From the NCBI GenBank assembly GCA_021371795.1, contig JAJFVK010000013.1, positions 62,001-126,000 on the forward strand: a stretch of 64,000 nt of DNA, in the 5' to 3' direction. The notes under the pieces are model-generated. The model was not told where the DNA came from. It worked only from the letters and a program-made list of their open reading frames with translations, and did not search any database. Shown piece by piece: positions 42,524 to 51,454 of this stretch. Source of the DNA: Planctomycetaceae bacterium (GTDB lineage: Bacteria; Planctomycetota; Phycisphaerae; Sedimentisphaerales; UBA12454). Position 1 is the first letter of the stretch, and each line of letters begins with the position of its first letter. The translations under genes and the position numbers were made by a program.

Positions 42524-43708
42524 TTATTTTACGTTTTTCAGAACTTTATCCAGAATACTAATGGCCTTGTCGATTTCAGCAGCGGTAACATTCATAGCGG
42601 GCATAAAACGTAAAACAGTATCCTGCGTACAATTAATTCTCAAGCCCTTTTCAAGGCATTTCGCGACGATTTCCGCGCCCGGCGATTTGAGCTGAATGCC
42701 GATCATCAGGCCTTTGCCGCGGACGTGTTCGATTATATTACTGTATTTTCCCTTCAGGCCGTTAAGTTTTTCGACAGCGTGTTGTCCCATCTTCACGGAA
42801 TTTTCAATCATGCCTTCTTCGTCAATCGCCTCAACGGTCGCAATCGCAGCGGCGCAGGCAATGCAGTTTCCGCCGAAAGTCGAAGCGTGAGTACCCGGCA
42901 CAAGCGAAGCCGCCACTTCAGGCTTTGCCATCATCGCACCGATAGCAACGCCGCCGCCGAGTGTCTTGGACAGCGTCATAATATCCGGCACAACATCGAA
43001 ATGCTGATAGCCGAACCATTTGCCCGTGCGTCCCATTCCGGTCTGCACTTCGTCAAGAATCATTCTGGCGCCACTTTGATCGCAAAGCTCGCGAATGGCT
43101 CGCATATACTCTGCCGAAGCAACGTGCACGCCGCCCTCGCCCTGAATCGGCTCAATCATAATGCCGGCCACTTCATCATCGAACGCTTTTTTCAACGCGT
43201 CAACATCGTCGAATGGAACATAAACAAAGCCCGGCACAACAGGCTGGAAAGGCTCGAATTTTTTCGGTTGAGCCGTCGCAGTCATCGCGCCGAATGTTCT
43301 GCCGTGAAAACTGCCGAACGTTGTGATGTATTTATATTTTTTCTTTTCAGTTGAAATTCTCGCCAGCTTTAGAGCCGCTTCATTCGCTTCTGCGCCGCTG
43401 TTGCAGAAAAAGCATTTGCCGCCAAACGCACGGTCACTAAGCAGTTTCGCAAGATTGCCCTGCAACTCTGTGTAAAATGTGTTATCCATGTGCAGTAAAA
43501 GTTTTGCCTGCTGCTGAATGGCCTTTACAACCTTCGGATGACAATGGCCGATTCCGCTTACCGCCCAGCCGGGGAACAAATCGAGAATCTTCTTGCCCTC
43601 AAGGTCGTATATATAACTGCCTTTGCCCTTTGTAATAACTCGCGGCAAACGTGAATAATTACCAATAACATACTGATTAAACATTTCAATTACTTCTTGT
43701 GTTTCCAT
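42524..43708 (-). CDS. argD: Acetylornithine aminotransferase
   Basis: A 394-residue class III PLP aminotransferase. NSGAEANEAALKLAR and SFHGRTFGAMTAT are the cofactor loops. LDEVQTGMGRTG carries the PLP-pyridine Asp, and the Schiff-base lysine is in TLSKTLGGGVAIGAM. It converts N-acetylglutamate semialdehyde to N-acetylornithine. It lies 42 bases after argB. The gap contains a TTCTATA/TTCTAAG low-complexity run. Confidence 0.95.
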   Translation of the reverse strand: METQEVIEMFNQYVIGNYSRLPRVITKGKGSYIYDLEGKKILDLFPGWAVSGIGHCHPKVVKAIQQQAKLLLHMDNTFYTELQGNLAKLLSDRAFGGKCFFCNSGAEANEAALKLARISTEKKKYKYITTFGSFHGRTFGAMTATAQPKKFEPFQPVVPGFVYVPFDDVDALKKAFDDEVAGIMIEPIQGEGGVHVASAEYMRAIRELCDQSGARMILDEVQTGMGRTGKWFGYQHFDVVPDIMTLSKTLGGGVAIGAMMAKPEVAASLVPGTHASTFGGNCIACAAAIATVEAIDEEGMIENSVKMGQHAVEKLNGLKGKYSNIIEHVRGKGLMIGIQLKSPGAEIVAKCLEKGLRINCTQDTVLRFMPAMNVTAAEIDKAISILDKVLKNVK

Positions 43709-43750
43709 TTTATTTTTTTACCTTCTATATTCTAAGTTCTATGTTCTGGT

Positions 43751-44629
43751 TTATTTTACAATCTGCGTTCCAACGCCTTCTTCGGTATAAATTTCCAGCA
43801 GCAGCGAATGACGAATCTGACCGTCGATAATGTGAGCTTTTTTAACGCCGCCTTCAAGAGCAATTAAGCAGGCTTCGACCTTCGGCAGCATACCGCTGCT
43901 GATAACGCCGGTCTCAATCATCTTCTTGATCTCGGCTTCCGTTGCGCTGGAGATTCCGCTGTCTGAATCTTTGATATCTGTCAGGATGCCATTGGTATCG
44001 CTGACGGACACGAATTTTTCCGCTTCGACCGCCGCCGCGACTTTGCCTGCCGCACTGTCTGCGTTGACGTTTAATTTTCCGCCGCCTCTGTCGATAGCGA
44101 CCGGAGCGATAACAGGTATTATGCCGCTTGCGCAGATGGTTTTGAGCAATTGAGCGTTTACATTTTTCACATCGCCGACAAGGCCCAAATCAATTTTCCT
44201 GCCCTGCTCATCTGTGAACCGCAGCGGGTCTGCGAAAAGTACGCAACTGCTCAACGAGTGCATCGCCATCGCTTCGCAGCCCATGCCCTTTATCGTATTG
44301 CATATCGAAGCGTTAATATCGTGAACAAGCACATGCTCGGCGATTGCCATTGTGCGTTCGTCGGTGTATCGTCTGCCCTGAACCCATTGGGGTTCGAGTC
44401 CGGACTCGCTCATCGCCTTTGTGATGGCTTTTCCGCCGCCGTGAATGAGGATTGGCCGGATACCGACGGTCGCCATGAAGACAACGTCAGTTAACAGCCT
44501 TTTCTGCAAAACGGGGTCGTCCAGTACGCTTCCGCCGAGTTTGACAACGACGATTTTGCCGCGGAACAGACGGATATACTCCATCGCTTCGACGAGTGCC
44601 TTTGCCTTTTCTATAGCGCTTTTTACCAT
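43751..44629 (-). CDS. argB: Acetylglutamate kinase
   Basis: A 292-residue amino-acid kinase with VVVKLGGSVLDD, LIHGGGKAITKAM, the GLVGDVKNVN loop, LNVNADSAAGKVAAA and SGMLPKVEACL. It phosphorylates N-acetylglutamate. The N-terminal helix (residues 1-25, KAKALVEAMEYIRLFRG) is the kind seen in arginine-inhibited hexameric enzymes, which suggests feedback control. It is the first gene of the arg operon. GGAGAA lies six bases before the ATG. A terminator-like hairpin stands 42 bases upstream. Confidence 0.95.
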   Translation of the reverse strand: MVKSAIEKAKALVEAMEYIRLFRGKIVVVKLGGSVLDDPVLQKRLLTDVVFMATVGIRPILIHGGGKAITKAMSESGLEPQWVQGRRYTDERTMAIAEHVLVHDINASICNTIKGMGCEAMAMHSLSSCVLFADPLRFTDEQGRKIDLGLVGDVKNVNAQLLKTICASGIIPVIAPVAIDRGGGKLNVNADSAAGKVAAAVEAEKFVSVSDTNGILTDIKDSDSGISSATEAEIKKMIETGVISSGMLPKVEACLIALEGGVKKAHIIDGQIRHSLLLEIYTEEGVGTQIVK

Positions 44630-44646
44630 TCTTTCTCCATAAAGAG

Positions 44647-44690
44647 ACCCCTAAGGGTACTCCGTAAAGTAAAAAACCCCTTTTAAGGGG
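44647..44690 (-). terminator. Terminator-like hairpins before argB
   Basis: On the minus strand CCCCTT-AA-AAGGGG (44677-44690) is followed by TTTTTT, as in an intrinsic terminator. A second palindrome, ACCCCTAAGGGT, lies at 44647-44658. It may end the tRNA-Thr transcript that starts upstream, or attenuate the arg operon. Confidence 0.7.
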
Positions 44691-44806
44691 CAAAATTTCA
44701 AAATTCCGGAAACAAGCAATTATATATATGATAAACCGAGGGGGTCAAGAAAGATTTGCTTTTTTATTGAGTATTTATCGGGCTTTTTTAAGCCGGAAAT
44801 AAAAAA

Positions 44807-44878
44807 AGCCAACGATCGGATTCGAACCGATAACCCCCGGTTTACAAAACCGGAGCTCTACCGTTGAGCTACGTTGGC
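44807..44878 (-). tRNA. tRNA-Thr (anticodon TGT)
   Basis: 72 bases. The acceptor stem GCCAACG/CGTTGGC is followed by discriminator T. The D-arm contains AGCTCAACGGTAGAGCT. The anticodon loop TTTGTAA is closed by CCGGT/ACCGG, and the T-arm is GGTTCGAATCC. CCA is not encoded. Confidence 0.96.
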
Positions 44879-45008
44879 GTAAAGATTCGTAATTCTACTA
44901 CAAAAATCCCCTTTTTGCAAGTAAATTTACCCCCCGATTTTTCAGTTTTTTCTTCCTCGAAAAAAAACAGAGGGGGCAAGATTTGCGAAATTTTATTACG
45001 GTTTGGTA

Positions 45009-45710
45009 TTATTCGGTGATTTTAGGTTTGATGACGCCCAGTTCGACGAGGGCGTTAAATGCGGCTATTTGCTGCGATTCCTTTTTTGTGGTTCCCCATG
45101 CGCTTGGATAACGCTTTTTGTCTATGACGACCGCACTTTCAAAACATTTGTTGTGGTCGGGTCCCTTTTCATCCAATATTTCGTACATCACATTCGCATC
45201 AAGCTCCTGCTGCGAATACTGCTGAAGAAGAGATTTGTAATTTTCCTGATGCTCGGCCGCATCGGACTGCTCTATGAGCGGACCGAAAACACGAAGTATG
45301 AATTTCTTGGCAATATCGAAACCGCCGTCGATATATATAGCGGCGATAATCGATTCAAGCATTGCCGCGGCGATAGAACCCTTTAGGGCGTTGCTTTTCT
45401 GCATACCAGGGCCAATTTTAAACAGTTCCTCAATATCCAGCTCCGCGGTTATCATCGAGCAGGTCTTGCGGGAAACGAGTTTGCTTTTTATTTTGGTAAG
45501 GTCGCCTTCGCGGTAATCTGGAAATTTTTCAAATAACGCCTGGCAAATTACAAGCCCAAGAACTGAATCGCCGAGAAATTCGAGTCTTTCGTTGCTGGCT
45601 AATTTGGACTGCGCCGCCGATGCGTGCGTGAGCGATTGCTTTAAAAGTGCAAGGTCTGAAAAATGATAACCTAATGCTTTTTCTATTTGCTCAACTGACT
45701 GCTTGTTCAT
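45009..45710 (-). CDS. rnc: Ribonuclease III
   Basis: About 233 residues from the ATG; an in-frame TTG lies four codons upstream. The endonuclease domain has the signature NERLEFLGDSVLG near residues 39-51 and the second acidic cluster LESIIAAIYIDGG. A C-terminal double-stranded-RNA-binding domain (NYKSLLQQYSQQELDANVMY ... KKESQQIAAFNALVELG) follows. It processes rRNA precursors and structured RNAs. Confidence 0.96.
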   Translation of the reverse strand: MNKQSVEQIEKALGYHFSDLALLKQSLTHASAAQSKLASNERLEFLGDSVLGLVICQALFEKFPDYREGDLTKIKSKLVSRKTCSMITAELDIEELFKIGPGMQKSNALKGSIAAAMLESIIAAIYIDGGFDIAKKFILRVFGPLIEQSDAAEHQENYKSLLQQYSQQELDANVMYEILDEKGPDHNKCFESAVVIDKKRYPSAWGTTKKESQQIAAFNALVELGVIKPKITE

Positions 45711-45781
45711 CTTATTGTCCAATATGCTAAATTCATATTAAACGTGAATATTAGCAATTTATAATCACATTGTCAATCCGT

Positions 45782-46117
45782 TTAAGAGACTATTTGCATT
45801 CCTGCCAAAGCTGTAAACTTATCTTCCGCAAATTCGAAGACCTTGTCCAGACCTGTTACGCTGAAAATGCTCATAGTACGCTTGCTCATTCCGCAGGCTA
45901 TAAACTGCTGACCGTTGTCATCGAGCATTTTCTGGAGACGCAGAAGCTGCGCAAGACTCGAAGACGTCACGATATCGACTTCCGAAAAATCAATCACAAC
46001 GCGACAACCCTTGCGCTGACGAACCATATCGGTTATCGTTTTCAATTCATCGCACATATCCGGTTCCGGTGCGATTGTTACAAGCAATACCTTTTCCGAC
46101 CATTCCTGGATGCCCAT
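45782..46117 (-). CDS. STAS-domain protein (anti-sigma factor antagonist-like)
   Basis: A 111-residue single STAS domain. The phosphorylatable-serine region reads VDIVTSSSLAQLLRLQKML, and the C-terminal helix is VFSVTGLDKVFEF-like. Proteins of this type bind anti-sigma kinases in partner-switching control. No kinase or phosphatase gene lies nearby. AAGGAG precedes the ATG with good spacing. Confidence 0.9.
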   Translation of the reverse strand: MGIQEWSEKVLLVTIAPEPDMCDELKTITDMVRQRKGCRVVIDFSEVDIVTSSSLAQLLRLQKMLDDNGQQFIACGMSKRTMSIFSVTGLDKVFEFAEDKFTALAGMQIVS

Positions 46118-46451
46118 TTGAATAACTCCTTAATTATGGGTGTTATAGATATCTATTTTATCGGCGTATAATCGATAAGGGTTAAGAAAAACCCTGATAT
46201 TAATGTTTTTTTCATTTTTGAGGCGAAAATCAGTGTTTTATAGGGCGTTTTGGTACGATATAAATTAACAAGATTAAGATTGATTATGCACGGGGACAAA
46301 TTAGAATTCATAGCAGTAATATTTTATACCAATTGGTATTATTGCTCGCGCGTCGTGAGGTTCGTAACTTCGTTGCCCGCTTCGCTTTACCCGCGGATTC
46401 CGCAGCGGCGGAACAGCACGAGAAATTTTTAAAATCCGTATTAAGGCAAAA
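46118..46451. other. Gene-free spacer with a 14-bp palindrome
   Basis: ATACCAATTGGTAT (46326-46339) is a perfect palindrome 112 bases before the marC-like start and could be an operator. A small hairpin AGGGTT/AACCCT lies at 46178-46195. A GC-rich repeat piece with CCGCGGATTCCGC lies near 46391. No coding signal is seen. Confidence 0.5.
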
Positions 46452-47030
46452 ATGATAAAAAACTTTTTACTGGCTTTCATACCATTGTTCGTGGCTATCG
46501 ATGCGCTGGGGCTTATGCCTGTGTTCTTCGGCCTGACCGAAGGTATGAGCAAAAAACAGAAGAGCCGTATCATCGTCCAGTCAACATTGACGGCGGCAAC
46601 CGTCGCGGTGATTTTTATTCTTGTCGGTAAACTGCTTTTCAAATTCCTCGGAATAACGATGGAAGATTTTATGATTGCAGGCGGCGCGATTCTGTTCTGT
46701 ATTTCCATAACAGATTTAATAAATACCGAACGCACACGAAAATTATCAGCCGATAATCTCGGCTCGGTTCCGCTGGGTGTTCCGCTTCTGGTGGGGCCTG
46801 CGGTTCTGACAACGTCTTTGATTCTCGTATCTCAACACGGCATAACACCAACTATTCTGTCTGTTCTGGCGAACATTCTGATTGCCGCTGTTATTTTGAA
46901 GCAATCGCATCACTTAATAAAAATTTTCGGAAACGCAGGTTCCAAAACGATGTCAAAAGTTATGAGCCTGCTGCTTGCCGCTATCGCTGTTATGCTGATT
47001 CGCAAAGGCATACAAGGCTTTATTCATTAA
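46452..47030 (+). CDS. MarC-family (UPF0056) membrane protein
   Basis: A 192-residue protein with six membrane segments and the family features FVAIDALGLMPVFFGLTEG, AGGAILFCISI and PLLVGPAVLTT. Despite the name, MarC proteins have no proven role in drug resistance. It stands alone and is followed by a family D repeat. The start is preceded by AAGG. Confidence 0.9.
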   Translation: MIKNFLLAFIPLFVAIDALGLMPVFFGLTEGMSKKQKSRIIVQSTLTAATVAVIFILVGKLLFKFLGITMEDFMIAGGAILFCISITDLINTERTRKLSADNLGSVPLGVPLLVGPAVLTTSLILVSQHGITPTILSVLANILIAAVILKQSHHLIKIFGNAGSKTMSKVMSLLLAAIAVMLIRKGIQGFIH

Positions 47031-47031
47031 T

Positions 47032-47090
47032 ATATCAAAAATCAAAAATTAAATATCAAAATTGCAGATTCGGCCAAAAGGCCGAGGCTG
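47032..47090 (+). repeat. Dispersed repeat family D, copy 2 (left of the DUF486 gene)
   Basis: An A/T-only stretch of ATCAAAAATTAAATATC type followed by GATTCGGCC and GGCCGAGG. It has the same orientation as 47533-47611, so the two copies flank the DUF486 gene as direct repeats. Confidence 0.75.
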
Positions 47091-47198
47091 TTTATATATG
47101 GAAATATTTTTCACTAAATTAAATTTGTATAACAGTTACATCAAAGACAAAAGTTCTTTGTGTCGTAACAAGTAATTTATTTTCACATCGGAGCAAAT

Positions 47199-47531
47199 AT
47201 GAAAACAATCGTGCTTTTGACAATTTCAAATATCTTTATGACCTTCGCGTGGTATGGCCATTTAAAATTCAAAAGCAAGCCGATTATGATTGTCATACTT
47301 ATAAGCTGGCTAATCGCGTTTTTGGAATACTGCTTTCAGGTTCCTGCCAACAGAATCGGACACGACGCCGGCTACTCCGCTGCACAGCTAAAAACCATAC
47401 AGGAAGTAATAACGCTTGTCGTGTTTTCAGTTTTTTCCATTTTGTACCTGCGCGAGCCTTTTAAGTGGAATTATCTGGTTGGCTTCGCTTTAATCGTGAT
47501 GGCGGTTTTTGTGATTTTCAAAAAATGGTAA
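47199..47531 (+). CDS. DUF486-family small membrane protein
   Basis: A 110-residue protein with four membrane helices, typical of DUF486 (drug/metabolite-transporter-like). It has the ISNIFMTFAWYGHLKF start, the conserved FQVPANRIG motif and the C-terminal YLVGFALIVMAVFVIF. Its transport role is unproven. CGGAG lies four to eight bases before the ATG. Family D repeats lie on both sides. Confidence 0.9.
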   Translation: MKTIVLLTISNIFMTFAWYGHLKFKSKPIMIVILISWLIAFLEYCFQVPANRIGHDAGYSAAQLKTIQEVITLVVFSVFSILYLREPFKWNYLVGFALIVMAVFVIFKKW

Positions 47532-47532
47532 C

Positions 47533-47611
47533 AATTCAAACTGACCGAAGGTCAGGTTTGAAAATCAAAAATTAAACATTAAATATCAAAATTACGGATT
47601 CGGCCAGAACG
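47533..47611 (+). repeat. Dispersed repeat family D, copy 3 (right of the DUF486 gene)
   Basis: The palindrome CAAACTGACC/GGTCAGGTTTG (47537-47560) leads into an A/T-only tract and ATTACGGATTCGGCC. The same modular element lies in reverse at 11502-11586. Confidence 0.8.
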
Positions 47612-47625
47612 AATAATTACAGTCT

Positions 47626-48444
47626 TTACTTTACGATTAAATTTCGAGCTTTGGGGAAAGTAAAAGTTTCTTTGTTTTCTGACAGTGCCAATCCAAGTTT
47701 TAGCATTTCATCGTTGCCGATTTTGGAAATTTCGAGCGGCTGAATTATCATATTCGCTATCACGCCAATAATACACCCCATAATTCCCATTTCATCTTCC
47801 ATTGTTCCCACAGCATCAACTTTAATATCCATTCGGGGAACGTCTCCGTCTTTTGTGAAAATAAGCGTGTTTACCCTGGCGACTTTCATACCATATCTGT
47901 TTTCATATAAGTATTTGCCATTATTTGGCTCTACACTGTACAAGCCGGCATATACGGGGCTTTTGGCTTCGCCTACATTAAAATGCACTTCAACCCGCGT
48001 TACAGTTCTTACTTTGTTTGAGATGGTGCCCCAGACATCTATTCTGCCCATACCTTCGCCGTTAAATTTAATGTAATCCAGAATATTTCTTATCGGCTTG
48101 CCGTTTTTGACATTTTTTTCATTTCGTGCAATCATCGCCTTTTTGTCAAAATTATTAATATTATACCCCTGACCTTCCATTTTGAACTCGCAGGAAACAG
48201 TGAAGGAGTCTGCGTTAATCTGTCTTTGATATGAAGTTACGTAACCAACTTGCTTATTGTCTTCGCTTCTTTGATTCGTAACCTCTACCGGCGAAATCAA
48301 CGGAACAAAATACATAAACTCATTCAGCGGATTTGGTTTATTGCAGACAAGAGACACCGTCGGCCCGAACTGGTTGGGTTCATCCTGTGCCAAAACTATA
48401 CAACTAAACAAAAGCAGTGCCGCAAATATTATCCTATTGCTCAT
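47626..48444 (-). CDS. Secreted protein of unknown function
   Basis: About 272 residues from the ATG of MSNRIIFAALLLFSCIVLAQ, a clean signal peptide. An in-frame start 18 codons upstream lacks one. The body is beta-rich with two or three cysteines and no recognised domain. Near the C-terminus a short Ile/Gly-rich stretch (MGIMGCIIGVIANMII) could be a membrane or buried segment. It is divergent from mtfA. Confidence 0.65.
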   Translation of the reverse strand: MSNRIIFAALLLFSCIVLAQDEPNQFGPTVSLVCNKPNPLNEFMYFVPLISPVEVTNQRSEDNKQVGYVTSYQRQINADSFTVSCEFKMEGQGYNINNFDKKAMIARNEKNVKNGKPIRNILDYIKFNGEGMGRIDVWGTISNKVRTVTRVEVHFNVGEAKSPVYAGLYSVEPNNGKYLYENRYGMKVARVNTLIFTKDGDVPRMDIKVDAVGTMEDEMGIMGCIIGVIANMIIQPLEISKIGNDEMLKLGLALSENKETFTFPKARNLIVK

Positions 48445-48516
48445 TATTCCATTATCTTTCAAATTAGTGTTTGCCCATAAGATATATATTTTGTGCAATT
48501 TGTAAAGAAAATCCTG

Positions 48517-48522
48517 TATAAT
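48517..48522 (+). promoter_or_regulatory. Possible -10 element of mtfA
   Basis: A perfect TATAAT stands 24 bases before the chosen mtfA ATG. The matching -35 is poor (TGCAAT at the 17-base spacing). Confidence 0.35.
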
Positions 48523-48545
48523 GCGGATTCTATGAAAGGTTGAAA

Positions 48546-49310
48546 ATGGGCTGGTTCAAAAATCGGAGACGCAATAAAATTGCCGCTCGTCCATTTCCGG
48601 ACGAATGGCTGAACGTCCTTCAGGACGATGTTCCGATTTACAACCGGCTTAATGACGCCGACAGGATGGAACTCCGAAGGCATATACAGATATTCATGGC
48701 GGAGAAAGAGTTCGAAGGCTGCAACGGTTTCAAAATCACCGATTGGACAAGAGTCATAATCGCCGCTTATGCGTGCGTGCTTTTGCTCCATCGGCGGACA
48801 GATTATTATCCCGGCCTTTACACAATTTTGGTTTATCCCGATGCGTTCATTGCGCCTAACAAAGAATATCTGCCGGGCGGTATTGTCGTTGAAGGGCCTG
48901 AAGTTCTAAGCGGGCAATCATGGCACAGGGGGACGGTCATTCTATCCTGGGCAGATATCCAACTCGACATCGCAGATATGCGGGACGGCAGAAACGTTAT
49001 CTTTCACGAATTCGCACATCAAATCGACACATCCGGAGGCGCAGGCGATAACAGTGCCGTACTTAAAAGCAATGCCAGTTTCGCGGCATGGGCGGAAGTT
49101 CTGCACGAGCATTATTTAGAGCTAAAAGATGCGGCTGAATTTTATCTGCCCTGCCTTCTGGACGAATACGGTGCGGAAAGTCCGGCAGAGTTTTTTGCGG
49201 TCGCAACGGAATTTTTCTTCGAAAAACCTATAGAAATGAAGAGTGTACATCCAGAACTATACGATGAATTAATGCGGTTTTACAACCAAGACCCCAGTGA
49301 ATTGATATAA
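48546..49310 (+). CDS. mtfA: MtfA-family zinc peptidase
   Basis: A 254-residue protein. The zinc-peptidase motif HEFAHQID lies near residue 153 and a second acidic motif (SPAEFFAVATEFFFEKP) near 215. FPDEWLNVLQDDVPIYNRL at the start is typical of MtfA. In enteric bacteria MtfA binds Mlc and controls glucose PTS expression. There is no Mlc or PTS here, so only the peptidase fold can be assigned. An ATG was chosen over a TTG two codons upstream. Confidence 0.9.
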   Translation: MGWFKNRRRNKIAARPFPDEWLNVLQDDVPIYNRLNDADRMELRRHIQIFMAEKEFEGCNGFKITDWTRVIIAAYACVLLLHRRTDYYPGLYTILVYPDAFIAPNKEYLPGGIVVEGPEVLSGQSWHRGTVILSWADIQLDIADMRDGRNVIFHEFAHQIDTSGGAGDNSAVLKSNASFAAWAEVLHEHYLELKDAAEFYLPCLLDEYGAESPAEFFAVATEFFFEKPIEMKSVHPELYDELMRFYNQDPSELI

Positions 49311-49341
49311 ATAATTAGTTTTAAAAATTTCTGTTTTTGTG

Positions 49342-49347
49342 TATAAT
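49342..49347 (+). promoter_or_regulatory. Possible -10 element of the YejM-like gene
   Basis: A perfect TATAAT lies ten bases before the ATG at 49357. Transcription would then begin at or beside the start codon, giving a leaderless mRNA. The -35 is weak (TTTTAA). Confidence 0.4.
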
Positions 49348-49356
49348 TCCCGCCAT

Positions 49357-51252
49357 ATGGAAAAAAGCAAAAAATCTTCAATACTGTCGCAATATTTTGT
49401 AATTTCGTACTTACTGCTTCTGATTAACGCTTCTGTTTTTCTCAAACAGATTCATTACATAAATTTCGCCACGTTCGCATTCGCGGCAATCGTTTTTATA
49501 AGCTATTGCTGTTTGTATCTGCTTCCGGTTTTCCTGATACTGAATACCCTGCGGCAGATTCTGCGGAAATTTAATGTGCCGTTATTTTTCAAATCGCCCT
49601 GGTTCACCGGCGTTTTAGCGGTGATTGCGACAACATTCGTTCAGCTTCTAATTTATACAGACAGTTTTATTTTCAAAATGTTCGGCTTCCACTTTAACGG
49701 TTTTGTGTGGAATCTGATTTCCACCAAAGGCGGCGTCGAATCAATGGGCAGCAGTCAGTCAACTACAAATAGTTTCATTCTGATAGTGCTGTTTTTCCTT
49801 ATAACACAAACGGCGATTTTGGTTCTTTTGATAAAAGCCAAAAAAATAGAAAATTTCCTCGCAACAAAACTTACACGCCCAAGATTAAAATTAGCGTTAG
49901 GCCTGATGGTAATTCTATTTCTTTTCCAGAGCTTTACATTTGGCATGGCGTCTTTTTACACTTATCGGCCAATCATAACCGTCACCAAGGCATTTCCTTT
50001 CTATATGCCGATTACATTCCGGCGACTGGCTAAATCCTTCGGTATTGAGCCGCCGAAAAATTCGGCATTCAACATGAAGTTCAGAGAAATCAATCTGCAA
50101 TACCCGCTTGAACCAATCAAACAGAAAGCCGACAATAAAAAATATAACATCGTTTTCCTGATGGCAGAATCGCTTCGTGCTGATATGCTGAACCCGAAGG
50201 TTATGCCGCAAACTTGGGCGTTTTCGCAAAAGGCAATCCGTTGTAATCAGCATTACAGCGGCGGCAACGGTACGAGAATGGGAATGTTCGCGTCGTTTTA
50301 CGGACTTTACGGCAATTACTGGTTCAAATTCCTCGATGAACACAAAGGCCCTGTGCTGATGGATTTGCTCGTCAAAGACAATTATCAAATAAATGTATAC
50401 AGCAGCGCGAAATTCTCTTATCCGGAATTTGACAAGACTATTTTCGCCTCGCTTTCGCCATCGCAACTGCACGATTCTTCTGAAATTGAAAATGGATTTG
50501 CAGGATGGAAATTAGACAGGCTTAATGTCGATAAAATGCTTAAATTTATATCTGACACTGACAAATCCAAACCGTTTATGACGTTTATGTTCTTCGAATC
50601 GCCGCACGCGCTTTATTATTTCCCGCCGGAAAATGAAATCGCCACGCCGTATCTCGAAGAATTTAATTACGCCGAGGTTGACCTGAAAAAGGATATGCCG
50701 TTAATAAAGAATCGCTACATAAATTCCTGCAACCACCTCGACAGCCAATACGGCAAAGTTATAAAATATCTCGAAGATAATAACCTGTTGGATTCGACGA
50801 TTGTTATTCTCACCGGCGACCACGGCGAAGAATTTATGGAAAAGGGACGATGGGGACATAACTCCACTTTCAGCGAGGAACAAACCAGAACGCCTTTGGT
50901 TCTGTGGGCACCCGACCAATCGCCGCGAGAGGTGAACAGCATAACAAGTCATCTTGACATTCCGGCAACACTGATGGCACAGCTTGGCGTTACTAATCCT
51001 GCACAGGATTATTCCGATGGAATCGACCTGTTGGCCGCAGGTACGGAACGAACATATACTGTTGTCAGCGGTTGGGATACCATCGCGTACGTTGATAATG
51101 AAGACAAAGCAATTTTCCCAATGAACGTTCTGGGCGACCAGCTTGTTACAACAAAAGCTGACGCGGAAGTCAAAGACCCATCCACTTTTTATCAAAAACA
51201 TCAGCCGGTTTTGATTCAGGTTATGAAAGATATGTCGCAATTCAGTAATTGA
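49357..51252 (+). CDS. Inner-membrane sulfatase-fold protein (YejM/LtaS-like)
   Basis: About 631 residues. Five N-terminal membrane helices (to about 195) are followed by a sulfatase/alkaline-phosphatase domain. Its features are [16 protein letters not shown] with a metal Asp/Glu start, [13 protein letters not shown] at the nucleophile position (Thr), [14 protein letters not shown] and a histidine in [15 protein letters not shown]. It resembles YejM/PbgA and LtaS-like envelope proteins. The presence of the metal and nucleophile residues suggests an active hydrolase or transferase. No Shine-Dalgarno is visible. Confidence 0.85.
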   Translation: MEKSKKSSILSQYFVISYLLLLINASVFLKQIHYINFATFAFAAIVFISYCCLYLLPVFLILNTLRQILRKFNVPLFFKSPWFTGVLAVIATTFVQLLIYTDSFIFKMFGFHFNGFVWNLISTKGGVESMGSSQSTTNSFILIVLFFLITQTAILVLLIKAKKIENFLATKLTRPRLKLALGLMVILFLFQSFTFGMASFYTYRPIITVTKAFPFYMPITFRRLAKSFGIEPPKNSAFNMKFREINLQYPLEPIKQKADNKKYNIVFLMAESLRADMLNPKVMPQTWAFSQKAIRCNQHYSGGNGTRMGMFASFYGLYGNYWFKFLDEHKGPVLMDLLVKDNYQINVYSSAKFSYPEFDKTIFASLSPSQLHDSSEIENGFAGWKLDRLNVDKMLKFISDTDKSKPFMTFMFFESPHALYYFPPENEIATPYLEEFNYAEVDLKKDMPLIKNRYINSCNHLDSQYGKVIKYLEDNNLLDSTIVILTGDHGEEFMEKGRWGHNSTFSEEQTRTPLVLWAPDQSPREVNSITSHLDIPATLMAQLGVTNPAQDYSDGIDLLAAGTERTYTVVSGWDTIAYVDNEDKAIFPMNVLGDQLVTTKADAEVKDPSTFYQKHQPVLIQVMKDMSQFSN

Positions 51253-51454
51253 CAACCATCGGCACATCTCAAATAACGGTTGTAAACATTTCCAACTATA
51301 TTATTGCAAATTTAGTTTTGCAATTTTGAAAAATGTACCGAATGTACCGGACATTATTTCACCCCCGTCAGGGACAACTTTAAATCTTGTTATAACAAAG
51401 AATTATGCTAAAATAATATACCCCACGGAAATTATAAGATTTATAGAGGCAAAA

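Noticed and set aside
42725-43354. 209-codon plus-strand frame
   Set aside because: Antisense to argD, which is complete.
44487-44693. Short frame upstream of and overlapping argB as a possible leader peptide
   Set aside because: It needs a TTG start inside the hairpin, lacks a ribosome site and runs in another frame of argB. It is not rich in arginine in a regulatory pattern.
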